In this document: one piece after another, positions 8,566 through 17,864 of the stretch | Numbering within the stretch: the stretch's first letter is position 1 | Layout: each line of letters opens with the position of its first letter | From: Bog-532 sp963775825 | Lineage (GTDB): Bacteria > Actinomycetota > Actinomycetes > Streptosporangiales > Streptosporangiaceae | Assembly: GCA_963775825.1 (NCBI GenBank) | Contig: CAVZKY010000037.1 | Location: 186,001 to 250,000 of the forward strand | Reading direction: 5' to 3' | DNA length: 64,000 nt | The notes under the pieces: generated by a model | Databases searched by the model: none | The model's input: only the letters and a program-made list of their open reading frames with translations | What the model was told of the DNA's origin: nothing | Position numbers and translations under genes: made by a program

Positions 8566-10326
8566 TCACGCTTTCTTGTCACTGACGCCGGCTGAGTCGA
8601 ACGTCGCCACGTCGCGGAGCGCCCGTGCCGCGCTCTGGACGAGAGGCAGCGCCAGCAGGGCGCCGGTCCCCTCCCCCAGCCGCAGGTCAAGGTCGATCAG
8701 CGGGCGCAGCTTCAGGTAGCCAAGGGTAGCGGCATGCCCGGGCTCCGTGCTCCGATGGCCGGCCAGGCACGCGGCTACCGCATCGGGGGCGATGGCGGCC
8801 GCGGCCAGGGCGGCGGCCCCGGCAATGACGCCGTCCAGGATGACCGGAACGCGCAGGGCCGCCCCGGCCAGGATGAAACCGGCGAGCGCCGCGTGCTCGA
8901 AGCCGCCCAGGGCGGCGAGCACGCCGACCGGGTCAGCGGGGTCGGGCCGGTGCAGGGCCAGCCCCTGGCGGACGGCCTCCACCTTCCTGGCCTGCCCGGC
9001 CGCGTCCGCCCCGGCACCCGGCCCAGTGACCACGACCGGGCTGCTGCCGGTGAAGGCGCAGATCAGGGCGGCCGAGGATGTCGTGTTGGCGATGCCCATG
9101 TCCCCGGTGACCAGGCAGCGGTTGCCCGCCGCGACCAGGTCGCGGGCGACCTCGATGCCGGCCGTCAGTGCGGTCACGGCCTGCTCCCGCGACATCGCGG
9201 GACCGCGGGTGAAGTCGGCCGTCCCCCGAGCCACCTTCCGGGGCAGCAGGCCCGGCGCCGGTTCCAGGTCGGCGGCGACCCCGGCGTCGACCACGACGAC
9301 TTCGGCTCCGGCCTGGGCGGCAAACGCGTTGACGACGGCGCCGCCGACCAGGAAGTTCGCCACCATCTGGGCGGTCACCTCCTGCGGCCAGGGGCTCACG
9401 CCCTGCGCGTGCACTCCGTGGTCGGCGGCGAAGACCGCGACCGCAACCGGCTCGGGCAGCGGCGGCGGGCACTGCCCGGCCAGCCCGGCGAGCGATGCGG
9501 CCACATCCTCAAGTACCCCCAGGGAGCCGGGCGGCTTGGTCATCCGGTCCAGGCGTTCCCGCGCGGCGGCGACGGCCTCCGCGTCGAGCGGCCGGATCGC
9601 CGCGATGACTTCGGTCAGGGCATCCACCGGTTCGCCGCCGGGAAGGCCCCGCTGGCCGTACTGCCCCTCGTGCACCGCCCACGCCACCGGCCGGCGCTGC
9701 GCCCAGCCGGAGACCTGCAGCTCCGGTGCCGGCCCGAACTCACGCACGTACCCGGCGCACAGGTACGCGACCACCTGCAGGTGAGCGGGCAGGCCCAGCT
9801 CGGCCGCCAGCTCGCGCTCAGCGAAGAAACTGACCCAGCCGATCCCGAGCCCCTCGGCGCGGGCCGCCAGCCACAGGTTGGAGACGGCCAGCACGCTGGA
9901 GAACACGGCCGTCTCCGGCTGGCTGTGCCGCCCTAGCGTGTGCCGCCCGCCACGAGTCGCGTCGCAGGTCACGACGATGTTGACCGGGGTATCGAGAATG
10001 GACTCGACCTTGAGCTGGTCAAAGGCACGCTGCCGTACGGCCGGCAACGTGGCCGCGTAGCCGTCCCGGTTGCGCCGGGCCAGGGCAGCGATGCGCTCGC
10101 GCTCAGCCCGCTCGGTGATCAGGATGAAGTCCCACGGCTGGGAGAGGCCGACCGAGGGCGCCTGGTGGGCGGCGGCGAGCACGCGGCTGAGCACCTCGTC
10201 CGGCACTGGGTCAGGCAGGAAGCCCTGCCGGACGTCGCGGCGCTCACCGATCACCCGGTAGACGGCAGCACGCTGGTCCCCGGGATACGGCTCGGCCCGG
10301 ACGTGATCATCGGGATACCCGGTCAT
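8566..10326 (-). CDS. BluB-CobT fusion (dimethylbenzimidazole synthase + DMB phosphoribosyltransferase)
   Basis: This is a 586-residue bifunctional protein. Residues 1 to about 215 are BluB, a nitroreductase-fold flavoenzyme that breaks down FMN with oxygen to 5,6-dimethylbenzimidazole (RRDVRQGF near 29-36, QAPSVGLSQPWDF near 55-67, EGLGIGWVSFF). From about residue 235 it is CobT (RMTKPPGSLGVLE, DHGVHAQGVSPWP, GDMGIANTTSSAAL, LRLGEGTGALLAL), which joins DMB to nicotinate mononucleotide. Making and activating the lower ligand on one chain would channel DMB. The start overlaps the preceding gene's stop (ATGA, 10323-10326). Such fusions are known in Actinobacteria. BluB needs oxygen, which bears on the mixed pathway described in the findings. 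Confidence 0.93.
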   Translation of the reverse strand: MTGYPDDHVRAEPYPGDQRAAVYRVIGERRDVRQGFLPDPVPDEVLSRVLAAAHQAPSVGLSQPWDFILITERAERERIAALARRNRDGYAATLPAVRQRAFDQLKVESILDTPVNIVVTCDATRGGRHTLGRHSQPETAVFSSVLAVSNLWLAARAEGLGIGWVSFFAERELAAELGLPAHLQVVAYLCAGYVREFGPAPELQVSGWAQRRPVAWAVHEGQYGQRGLPGGEPVDALTEVIAAIRPLDAEAVAAARERLDRMTKPPGSLGVLEDVAASLAGLAGQCPPPLPEPVAVAVFAADHGVHAQGVSPWPQEVTAQMVANFLVGGAVVNAFAAQAGAEVVVVDAGVAADLEPAPGLLPRKVARGTADFTRGPAMSREQAVTALTAGIEVARDLVAAGNRCLVTGDMGIANTTSSAALICAFTGSSPVVVTGPGAGADAAGQARKVEAVRQGLALHRPDPADPVGVLAALGGFEHAALAGFILAGAALRVPVILDGVIAGAAALAAAAIAPDAVAACLAGHRSTEPGHAATLGYLKLRPLIDLDLRLGEGTGALLALPLVQSAARALRDVATFDSAGVSDKKA

Positions 10327-11405
10327 TCGGCCTCCAGCACGGCGGTAAGCGCAGCCACGAAACGGTCGTTGGTGGCCCGGTCACGAACGGCGACCCGGAT
10401 CCAGCCGGGGCCGAGTCCGGGGAACGTATCGCCCCGGCGCACGGCGAACCCGGCCGCGCGCAGCTTTTCCCGCACGCCGGCTCCGGCCCCGGGGCCGGTG
10501 ACGTGCAGCAGCAGGAAGGACGCCCGGGCGTGCGGCGTCACGCTGACGTGCGCCAGCCGGCCCAGTGCGAGTCCGAGGCGGTCCCGTTCAGCAGTCATCT
10601 CGGCCACCCAGGCGGCGACCTCCGCGGTGGCGCGCGGCGTGCAGCAGGCCACGACGGCGGCCAGGGCCGGGCCGGAGACGGCCCACGGCGGACGGGGGCG
10701 GGTCAGGGCGCGGACATCCGGGGCGCTGGCGAGCAGGTACCCGGCCCGCAGGCCGGCCAGGCCCCAGGTCTTGGTCAGGCTGCGCACCACGATCAGCCCG
10801 GGCACGTCCCGCTCGGCGGCCAGGCTTTCCGGCTCGCCGGGAACGCAGTCCGCGAACGCTTCGTCGACCACGACCAGGCGGCCGGGGCGGGCCAGCGCGG
10901 TGATCGCCGCCGCAGGGTGCAGCACCGAGGTCGGGTTGGTCGGATTGCCGATCACCACCAGGTCCGCGTCGCCCGGGACCGCGCCCGGGTCCAGCCGGAA
11001 GTCAGCGCCCGCCATCACCCGGAACACCCGGTGGCCGGCGGCCCGCAGCGCCGCTTCCGGCTCGGTGAACTGCGGGTGCACGACGACCGCGTGCCGGGGC
11101 GCGAAGGCCCGGGCGATCAGCGTGAACGCCTCCGCCGCGCCCGCGGTGACGAGAACCTCGGACACCGGCCGGACATGGCGGCGGGCCAGCGCCTCGGTCG
11201 CGGCGCGCGGGTCCGGGTAGGTGGCGACGTCGCCGGCCGCGGCACGGATGCGGTCCAGCAGCCACGGCGGCGGGGTACCCGGCCGGACGTTCACCGCCAG
11301 GTCGGTCAGGCCGTCCGCGAGCTCCCGGTCCCCGTGGAAGGACAGGGCCGCCTCGTCCGGTTCCGGCTCCAGCGACGGGCGAGGGAGCCGGGTGTCAGCT
11401 CGCAT
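10323..11405 (-). CDS. class I/II PLP aminotransferase-fold enzyme, CobC/CobD-like
   Basis: The protein has 360 residues with the aminotransferase fold. Recognisable parts are a GNPTNPTSVLHP loop, a VVDEAFADC strand, and the PLP-lysine motif SLTKTWGLAGLRAGYLL. In cobalamin clusters this family (CobC of Pseudomonas, CobD of Salmonella) decarboxylates L-threonine phosphate to the aminopropanol phosphate that links the lower ligand. Actinobacterial members are also annotated as Rv2231c-like. It overlaps cbiX by 11 bases and bluB-cobT by 4 bases, so it is translationally coupled on both sides. The fold is secure; the exact reaction is by context. Confidence 0.85.
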   Translation of the reverse strand: MRADTRLPRPSLEPEPDEAALSFHGDRELADGLTDLAVNVRPGTPPPWLLDRIRAAAGDVATYPDPRAATEALARRHVRPVSEVLVTAGAAEAFTLIARAFAPRHAVVVHPQFTEPEAALRAAGHRVFRVMAGADFRLDPGAVPGDADLVVIGNPTNPTSVLHPAAAITALARPGRLVVVDEAFADCVPGEPESLAAERDVPGLIVVRSLTKTWGLAGLRAGYLLASAPDVRALTRPRPPWAVSGPALAAVVACCTPRATAEVAAWVAEMTAERDRLGLALGRLAHVSVTPHARASFLLLHVTGPGAGAGVREKLRAAGFAVRRGDTFPGLGPGWIRVAVRDRATNDRFVAALTAVLEAE

Positions 11406-12381
11406 CGCGCTGAGCGGTCTCGGCGGGGATCATCGGCCGCTGAAGACCGTGCAACTCGACCGGCTCATGCTCGCGGACCAACCCGTCGTCGTGGACATGC
11501 TCGTGGTCGTGCGGATGGTCATGCGGTCGCTGCGGCGCGCCCACCCGGTGCGCCAGGCCGGGCAGCGCGGTCCGGTACTGGCACATGTCGCAGTTCATCC
11601 GGATGTCACCGGTGATGGCCTCGTGGTAGCGCTCGATGACGAGGCCGGCGATCTCGTCGCAGTCGCCGAGCACGTCGCTGCACCGGATGTCCAGGCCGGG
11701 ATGGGCGTCCGCGAACGCGGCGGCCTGAGTGGCGACCCGGTCCGGCAGCACGCCGGCGAACAGGAAGTAGCGCGCCACCACGATGGTGCGGGCACCCAGA
11801 CGGCGGCACCGCTCCAGGCCTTCGGCCACGCTGGGACGGGCCAGCGAGACGAACGCGGTCTCGGTGAACTCGTAGTCGCGGCCCTCCCACAGCAGCCGGG
11901 CGTCCTTGCACACGTCGGCGTTGGCGTCCGGGTCGGTCGTGCCCCGGCCGACGACCAGCACCGCGTACGGACCGGCCGTGCCCTGCGCGGCCGCCGCGAC
12001 GCGATCCGCCAGCAGGCTGAGCAGGACAGGATGCGGGCCCAGCGGCAGGCCGTACTTCATGACCAGCCCGGGATGGCGCGCGGTCTCGCGGGCCAGCGCG
12101 GCGGGCACATCGCCCTTGGAGTGGCCGGCCGCCGACAGCATCAGCGGGACCGCAATCAGGCTGCGGTGGCCGCTGGCGGCCAGGTCGGTGACGGCGTCGC
12201 GGAGCGGCGGGGCGGACAGCTCGATGAAGCCGCCGGCCACGTCGATCCGGTCGGCCGCGGCGCTGGCTGGTCCGCCCGCACCGTGCTCCCGGGCGCCGAG
12301 CCGCCGGGTCAGCGCGGTGAAGCCGGCGACGCCCTCCGGATCGCGGGTACCGTGCCCCGCCAGCAATAGCGCGGGCTTCAC
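11395..12381 (-). CDS. cbiX: sirohydrochlorin cobaltochelatase CbiX with histidine-rich tail
   Basis: The protein has 328 residues from a GTG at 12381. Duplicated chelatase half-domains are visible (LLLAGHGTRDPEG at the start, VLVVGRGTTDPDAN in the middle). The C-terminus carries a CDMCQYR motif and then a histidine-rich tail (HDHPHDHEHVHDD). CbiX inserts cobalt into sirohydrochlorin at the start of the cobalt-early route. His-rich stretches occur in several chelatases and are thought to store or deliver metal. It overlaps cobH by 4 bases (GTGA). Nickel or iron chelatase activity cannot be excluded from sequence, but the operon supports cobalt. Confidence 0.9.
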   Translation of the reverse strand: MKPALLLAGHGTRDPEGVAGFTALTRRLGAREHGAGGPASAAADRIDVAGGFIELSAPPLRDAVTDLAASGHRSLIAVPLMLSAAGHSKGDVPAALARETARHPGLVMKYGLPLGPHPVLLSLLADRVAAAAQGTAGPYAVLVVGRGTTDPDANADVCKDARLLWEGRDYEFTETAFVSLARPSVAEGLERCRRLGARTIVVARYFLFAGVLPDRVATQAAAFADAHPGLDIRCSDVLGDCDEIAGLVIERYHEAITGDIRMNCDMCQYRTALPGLAHRVGAPQRPHDHPHDHEHVHDDGLVREHEPVELHGLQRPMIPAETAQRDAS

Positions 12382-13085
12382 CGGCTGCCCCCGGCCGGTG
12401 CGGCGCGGCCCTTCGGTGCGGCGGGGACCTGCGCGGCCGGGCGGCCGGCGGGATGGCGGCCCGCAGACGAATGGGGGGCCTGTTCGCGGGCGATGCGCAG
12501 CAGTGCGTTGAACGCGGCCGCGGCGACCGCCGACCCGCCCTTCTCCGACACGTTGCTGATTGCGGGCAGGCCGCTGGCCAGCAGGGCTTCCTTGGCGGCG
12601 GTCGCCCCGACGAACCCCACCGGCAGCCCGATGACCAGTGCGGGCACGACATCGCGGCGCAGGACCTCCTCCAGCGCGGTCGGGGCGCAGCCGATGATCC
12701 AGATGGCGCCGGGGCCCGCTTCGCCGAACGCGAGCCGGGCGGCCGCGGCGGATACCGTGAGGCCCACCGTCCGGGCCAGGCGGGCCGCGATGGACTCGCC
12801 GATCTTGCAGATCACCGGATAGCTGGTGATACCGGCCGCAACCATCGCCACGTCGGTGACCACGGGCGCGCCGCGGGTGATGGCGGCGACCCCCGACGCC
12901 AGCGCGCTCTCGTCACAGATCAGGTCGGTGGCGTAGTCGAAGTCGGCGCTCGCGTGGATCACCCGCTCGGTCACCGCGCGGGTCATCGGCGGCAAATGCG
13001 TCAGGTCGATCCGGGACCGGAGAATCCGGTAGGACTCCGTCTCGATCGGGTCTGGCCCGCTGGGCGCACTGTCGAATTGGGTCAT
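12378..13085 (-). CDS. cobH: precorrin-8X methylmutase
   Basis: The protein has 235 residues. CobH/CbiC features include IETESYRILRSRIDL, the catalytic-His region ERVIHASADFDYA, and IGCAPTALEEVL followed by LVIGLPVGFVGATAAKE and PAISNVSEKGGSAVAAA. It moves the C11 methyl to C12, giving hydrogenobyrinate or cobyrinate. The last 30 residues are a Pro/Ala extension. The ATG at 13085 overlaps the ferredoxin stop and its stop overlaps the cbiX start. Confidence 0.93.
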   Translation of the reverse strand: MTQFDSAPSGPDPIETESYRILRSRIDLTHLPPMTRAVTERVIHASADFDYATDLICDESALASGVAAITRGAPVVTDVAMVAAGITSYPVICKIGESIAARLARTVGLTVSAAAARLAFGEAGPGAIWIIGCAPTALEEVLRRDVVPALVIGLPVGFVGATAAKEALLASGLPAISNVSEKGGSAVAAAAFNALLRIAREQAPHSSAGRHPAGRPAAQVPAAPKGRAAPAGGSR

Positions 13086-13327
13086 TTTTCCTCCCCGTTT
13101 TCCCCCGGAGTTCCGGTGAACCCGATCGCGTCAACAGGACAGACCTCGACGCACTCGCCACATCCGGTGCAGGACTCCTCCAGGACGATAAGGCGCGCCG
13201 GGCCGCCGGTTAGCCGGATCGCGCGAGTTGCCGGGCGGATCGCGCGCTCCGGGCAGGTCAGCAGGCAGGCGCCACAGCCCTGGCACCGGTCGGTGACCAT
13301 GGCGACGGGAAGTACGCGGGCGGTCAC
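13082..13327 (-). CDS. 2[4Fe-4S] ferredoxin
   Basis: This 81-residue ferredoxin has two complete CxxCxxCxxxCP clusters (DRCQGCGACLLTCP and SCTGCGECVEVCP). It starts at a GTG whose bases overlap the stop of cbiG-cobJ (GTGA) and ends overlapping cobH (ATGA), so it is made in step with corrin enzymes. It is a likely electron donor to a corrin-pathway reduction, such as cobalt or precorrin-6A reduction; the partner is inferred from position only. Confidence 0.9.
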   Translation of the reverse strand: MTARVLPVAMVTDRCQGCGACLLTCPERAIRPATRAIRLTGGPARLIVLEESCTGCGECVEVCPVDAIGFTGTPGENGEEK

Positions 13328-15120
13328 GACGGCGCCGCCCAGCGGTAGTCGCGTGGGGTGACCATCCGGCCGGCCACCATCCGGGACCGGGACGAGCCCA
13401 CGATAACCAGGGTCCGCATGTCGGCGGTGGCCGGGTCGAAGGCCGCGAGGGTGCTGGCCGCCACCGACTCACCAGGCCGGGCCGCGTCCCGCACCCAGCC
13501 CACCGGGGTGTCCGGCGGGCGGCACGCGGCCAGGATCGCCAGCGCCTTCCGCAGCTGCCAGCTCCGCTCCCGGCTGGCCGGGTTGTAGAAGCAGGCGACC
13601 AGATCCGCCTCGGCGACGGCGGTGATCCGGCGCTCGATCGCCTCCCACGGGGTGTGCAGGTCAGACAGCGAAATCAGCGCGTGGTCATGCCCGAGCGGCG
13701 CACCGAGCAGCGCCGCGGCCGCCACGCTGGCGGTCACGCCCGGCACGGTGAACACGTCGATGCTCTCGTCGGCCAGTTCCAGCGCCGGGCTGCCCATGGC
13801 GTAGATCCCGGCGTCGCCTGAGCCGATGAGGGCGACCGCCCGGCCCGCCGCGGCTTCGGCCACGGCGGTCGCGGCGCGTTCCTGCTCCCGGCCGAGGCCG
13901 GTGGCGCGAACGTCAGTACCGGGCCGGAGCAGGTCCGTGACCTGATCCACGTACTGGTCGAGGCCGACGACAACGGAGGCCCGGCGCAGCTCGGCGGCCG
14001 CCCGCGGTGTCATCAGGTCGCGGGCGCCGGGGCCGATTCCGACGACGGCGAGCCGGCCACGCGGCCGGGACCGGGCCACCGCCACCGTGGCGTGCGCGCT
14101 TACCCGCTTGGGCGCCGCCAGTTCAGGCCGGGGCCACCTGCGGCCGACGTCCGCAGGGACGGCGAGGCGGCACAGCTCGCCGGGCACCGGCGGGTGAGCG
14201 AGCACTGGCAGGCCGGCCGCGAGGAGGGCGGCCGCCTCGGCGACGCTGGGAGTGCCGACCGCCGAGCGGACCGTCTCGCTCGGGTTCGGCACTGGCATCG
14301 CAGCCAGCCCCGCGGCCGGGAAGACTGCCAGCGGCCAGCCGCGGTCCCGTACCGCCTCGCGCAGTCCCGCCTCGCCGGCTTTGAGATCCACGGTCGCGGC
14401 CAGCCGGACCGAACGCGGCGACAGGCAGGCGTCCGCGAGGGCCTGGCTGATCAGCGCGGTGACTTCGGTGGCCGCGACGCCTCGGCTCGCGCCGATCCCG
14501 ACGACCAGGGACGGTGGCCGGTAGATGACGACTGGTGCGCCCGGCGCGGTGGGCGGCGCGGCCCGGTCGGACACGATGATGGCGGGCACGCCCGGCTCGG
14601 GCTGGCCCTGGACCACGTTGGGCGGCAGCGGCGGGAGCGGCCAGACCGCCCCGGCGGTGAACGTCACGCGGTCCCCGGACAGCACCGCCGCCCCGACGGC
14701 GGCCAGGTCGCTGCCCGGCTCCAGGACGAAGCCGAGGCCGGCACCGAACTCGTCCAGGCTCACGCTCCCGGCCGCGTCGCTGGCCGTGGTGATCACCGCC
14801 TCGGCGCCGAACAGCCGGCTGACCCGGCGGGCCAGGTCGTTGGCCCCGCCCGCGTGCGCGCCGGCGACCGGGACGGCGTAGCGCAGCGCCTCATCCACGC
14901 AGACCACCCCCGGGTCGGTGTGCTTGCCGCTGAGTAGCGGCGCCAGCAGCCGGACGGTGGCGCCAACGGCGAGGAAGCAGACGATCGCGTCGCATTCGGC
15001 GAACGCGCGGGGCAGCGCCGACGACGCGGGGCCCTCGTAGCGGCGGGTGTCTGGCCAGGCCGCCGCGAGACGTCCGGCCGCCTGCCGGCCCCCGGCGGTG
15101 ACGGCGATCAGCCCGATCAC
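13324..15120 (-). CDS. CbiG-CobJ fusion (cobalt-precorrin-5A hydrolase + precorrin-3B C17-methyltransferase)
   Basis: This is a 598-residue two-domain protein. Residues 1 to about 340 match CbiG (FLAVGATVRLLAPLL, then GGANDLARRVSRLFGA, then GIGASRGVAATEV), which opens the delta-lactone and releases acetaldehyde in the cobalt-early pathway. From about residue 352 it is CobJ/CbiH (LAVVGIGPGARDLMTPRA, GSGDAGIYAMGSP, VPGVTASVAAAALLGAPLGHD), which methylates C17 with ring contraction. The start is a GTG at 15120 overlapping cobL by 4 bases. The CbiG domain is a marker of the oxygen-independent route. Confidence 0.92.
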   Translation of the reverse strand: MIGLIAVTAGGRQAAGRLAAAWPDTRRYEGPASSALPRAFAECDAIVCFLAVGATVRLLAPLLSGKHTDPGVVCVDEALRYAVPVAGAHAGGANDLARRVSRLFGAEAVITTASDAAGSVSLDEFGAGLGFVLEPGSDLAAVGAAVLSGDRVTFTAGAVWPLPPLPPNVVQGQPEPGVPAIIVSDRAAPPTAPGAPVVIYRPPSLVVGIGASRGVAATEVTALISQALADACLSPRSVRLAATVDLKAGEAGLREAVRDRGWPLAVFPAAGLAAMPVPNPSETVRSAVGTPSVAEAAALLAAGLPVLAHPPVPGELCRLAVPADVGRRWPRPELAAPKRVSAHATVAVARSRPRGRLAVVGIGPGARDLMTPRAAAELRRASVVVGLDQYVDQVTDLLRPGTDVRATGLGREQERAATAVAEAAAGRAVALIGSGDAGIYAMGSPALELADESIDVFTVPGVTASVAAAALLGAPLGHDHALISLSDLHTPWEAIERRITAVAEADLVACFYNPASRERSWQLRKALAILAACRPPDTPVGWVRDAARPGESVAASTLAAFDPATADMRTLVIVGSSRSRMVAGRMVTPRDYRWAAPS

Positions 15121-16483
15121 GACGTCGCTCCCGGCCCGGGCCGGCCCGCAAGGTCGGCCTGAGCTGTGGGGCCCGTGGGGAGCCCAGGCTCCGCAGCCTG
15201 GTCCGCCCAGATGACGAACACCGGGTTGGCGGCCGCGAGGCGGAGCGACCCGCCGGGCAGTCCGGCCAGCCGGGCCGCCTGCAGCTGGGTGCCGGTGACC
15301 TCGTAGCCGAGCCGGCCAGCATCTCGCACACGCCGCGCACCCGGTCCACGGACACGAGGGTCACGACCACCCGCCCCGGCTGGCCCGCTTTGACCGCCGC
15401 GGCAAGCACGTCGTCGTCGCCGCCGCCGGCGAACACGGCGTCGGGGGCGGGCAGGCCGGCCAGGACATCCGGGGCACGGCCGGCCACGACCTGCAGGAGA
15501 ACCCCGTGCGCCGCGGCGTTGCGGCGGATGCGACCGCACTGGTCCTCGTCGCTTTCGACAGCGATGGCCCAGGCACCGAACCGGGCACACTCCACCGCCA
15601 CCGAGCCAGACCCCGCGCCGACGTCCCAGATCGTCCGGCCCGGGCCGGGGCCGAGCCTGGCCAGCACCAGGGCCCGGACCTCAGCCTTGGTGATCATGGA
15701 ATCGCGGTGCTCGAAGTCCGCTTCCGGCAGCGCCCAGCCTGCTGGGGCGCCCTGATGCCCGGCCAGCCAGGACGCTGGGCCGGGCGCCGCGACAGGACGG
15801 GCGGCCGCCGCGGCGGAAGAGGCGGGCTCCGGGAAAGCAGGCGCGGGCTCCGGGAGGGCAGGCGCGGGCTCCGGGAGGGCAGGCGCGGGCTCCGGGACGG
15901 CGGCCAGCGAGATGAGCACGTGCGGGTCCGTGACCACGGGGGTGGAATGCCGGGCGAGGTTACGGACCCGCTCGCCCGGAGCACCCAGGCGCTCCGCCGC
16001 GTAGACGGTCCGGCCGGCGGCGAGCAGGCCGGACCGGAGCTGCCCCGTGGCGGCTTCCGGTGGCCCGGTCAGAATGGCCGCCTTCGGATGGGCCAGGGCG
16101 GCGGCGAGGACCGGCCCGGCCGCCCGGCCGTGCGCGGACAGGACGAGAGCGTCGGTCCAGTCCAGGCCCAGCCGGGCGAACGCCAGGGCCACCGAGGAGA
16201 CCGCCGGGATCACCACTGGTGTCACGCCCCGGGCGCGCAGCGCGCGGACGATGCCGAAGAACCCGGGATCACCGGAGGCCAGCACGGCGGCCGGCGCACG
16301 GGCGGCACAGATCGCGTCGAGCGCGGTATCCAGGTGCTGAATCACGATGCGCTCGGCGGCCGGGGGGACGGTAACGCTGACGAGATGCCGCTCGCCCCCG
16401 GCGACCACGGATGCGCCAGCCAGGGCGGCGGACGCCGCGGGCGTCAGGGCGCTCCCGTCGCAGCCGATCACGGTGACGGTCAT
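15117..16483 (-). CDS. cobL: precorrin-6Y C5,15-methyltransferase (decarboxylating), frameshifted
   Basis: The N-terminal CbiE-like tetrapyrrole methylase begins at the ATG at 16483 (MTVTVIGCDGSALTP, then SGDPGFFGIVRALRA). The C-terminal CbiT-like class I methyltransferase has IWDVGAGSGSVAVECAR and VAGRAPDVLAGLP. They are joined by a linker of PALPEPA repeats (about 15780-15900). The frame breaks near 15312; adding one G gives EMLAGLGYEVTGTQLQ and the sequence then runs to the stop at 15117. Together the domains methylate C5 and C15 and decarboxylate C12. It overlaps cbiD (ATGA) and cbiG-cobJ (GTGA). The single break is most simply a missing base. Confidence 0.87.
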
Positions 16484-17864
16484 GCCGGGGTCTCCGGCCG
16501 TTCCGGCGCCGCCGGCGGGTAGGCGGCGAGCTGGGCCCGGCCGCTGAAGTCGACCATGATCACCCGAACGGAGAGGGGCGGGAGCTGGCTCGCGGCGGGG
16601 CCGTCCGGGGCGTCCGGGGCCGGGGCGTCCGGGGCGGGGGCCGGGGCCGAGGCCGGGGCGCGGGCGCCGGGGCCACCGGGGCGTCCGGGGCCGGGGCCGC
16701 CGGGGCGTCCGGGGCCGGGGGCGCCTCATCGTGGCTGGGGGCGGGTCCTTCGGCCGCGACCTCGGCGTAGAAACGCGACAGGACCTCGGCGACGTGGCGG
16801 CACAGCTCCGTGCCCGCGGCGGCCAGCAGGCCAGCCTCGGCCCACAGTTCGGCCGCGTGCCGCGCCGAGTTGGCCGCCTCGACCTGAGCGGCGAGCTCTG
16901 CAGAGCCGCCGGCCATGCGGGTGATCTGGGCGAGCAGGTCGTGCGGCACCTTGGACCGCGTGTAGTGCGTCATCAGCACGCCACCGGCGAGCTTGGCCAG
17001 CTTCCCGGCCATGCCGGCGAACACGACCCGGCGGAGGCCGTGGGCGGCCGCCTGGCGCAGCGCGGCACCGGTGAAGTCGCCGACCTCGATGAAACAGACC
17101 TCGGGCAGCCCGGGCAGCAGGGCCATGGCCGCCTGCTCGGTCCGCCCGCCGGTGCACAGCACCGCCGTCGTCTCGCCCTGGGCGGCCAGCACGGAGACGG
17201 CCTGCTCGACGCTGGCCCGCCAGGACGCGGTGGAGAACGGGCGGACGATGCCGGTGGTACCCAGGATGGAGATACCGCCGATGATGCCGAGCCGCGCGTT
17301 GGTCGTCTTACGCGCCATCCGCTCACCGCCTGGCACCGAGATGACGACCCGTACGCCGGACGCGGCCAGGTCGACGGTCTCCCCGACCGCCGCAGCGATC
17401 ATGGCGCGCGGCACCGGGTTGATGGCGGGCGAGCCCGGCTCCAGGCCCAGGCCAGGCTTGCTGACCACGCCGACCCCGACGCCGCCGTCCAGCTCGATCC
17501 CCGGCCCCTCCCGCCAGGTCACGGTCGCGGTGAGGTGCGCGCCGTGGGTGACATCCGGGTCGTCGCCCGCGTCCTTGACCACGACCGCCTCGGCGCGTTC
17601 GGCCGAGCCAGGGAGCCCGGGCGGCGCGGGGTGGCCTTCGGGCCGCGGGACCAGCGCGCATGACTCGACCGGGAACCCGACACGGCGCCCGGACGGCAGC
17701 GCGATCTCCACGGTTCGCTGCACCTCACCGGTGCGCAGCGCCGTCGCGGCGGCCTTGGCGGCGGCCGCGGCACAGGTGCCGGTGGTCCAGCCGGTGCGCA
17801 GCGCCTGACCCCGGACCTTGGCCGTGCGGGGCAGGTCCGGCTCACGCAGCTCGGGACCGGTCAT
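16480..17864 (-). CDS. cbiD: cobalt-precorrin-5B C1-methyltransferase CbiD, frameshifted in linker
   Basis: CbiD hallmarks are TGWTTGTCAAAAAKAAA near residue 25, KDAGDDPDVTHGA, PAINPVPRAMI, ISILGTTGIVRPFS and GMAGKLAKLAGGVLMTHYTRSK. The obvious open frame ends in a Pro/Ala-repeat tail at 16560. The true C-terminus is in another frame, ASQLPPLSVRVIMVDFSG then GRAQLAAYPPA, whose TGA at 16480 overlaps the cobL ATG. One base therefore appears to be missing in the GC-rich PAPAPD repeats (about 16600-16740). CbiD methylates C1 after CbiG in the cobalt-early route. Confidence 0.88.

Noticed and set aside
14891..16729. A 612-codon minus-strand frame spanning cobL and the start of cbiG-cobJ as one protein
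   Set aside because: Only the middle part is CobL. The ends are out-of-frame shadows of cbiD and cbiG, and the overlap with the better-supported 4-base junctions shows the true limits.
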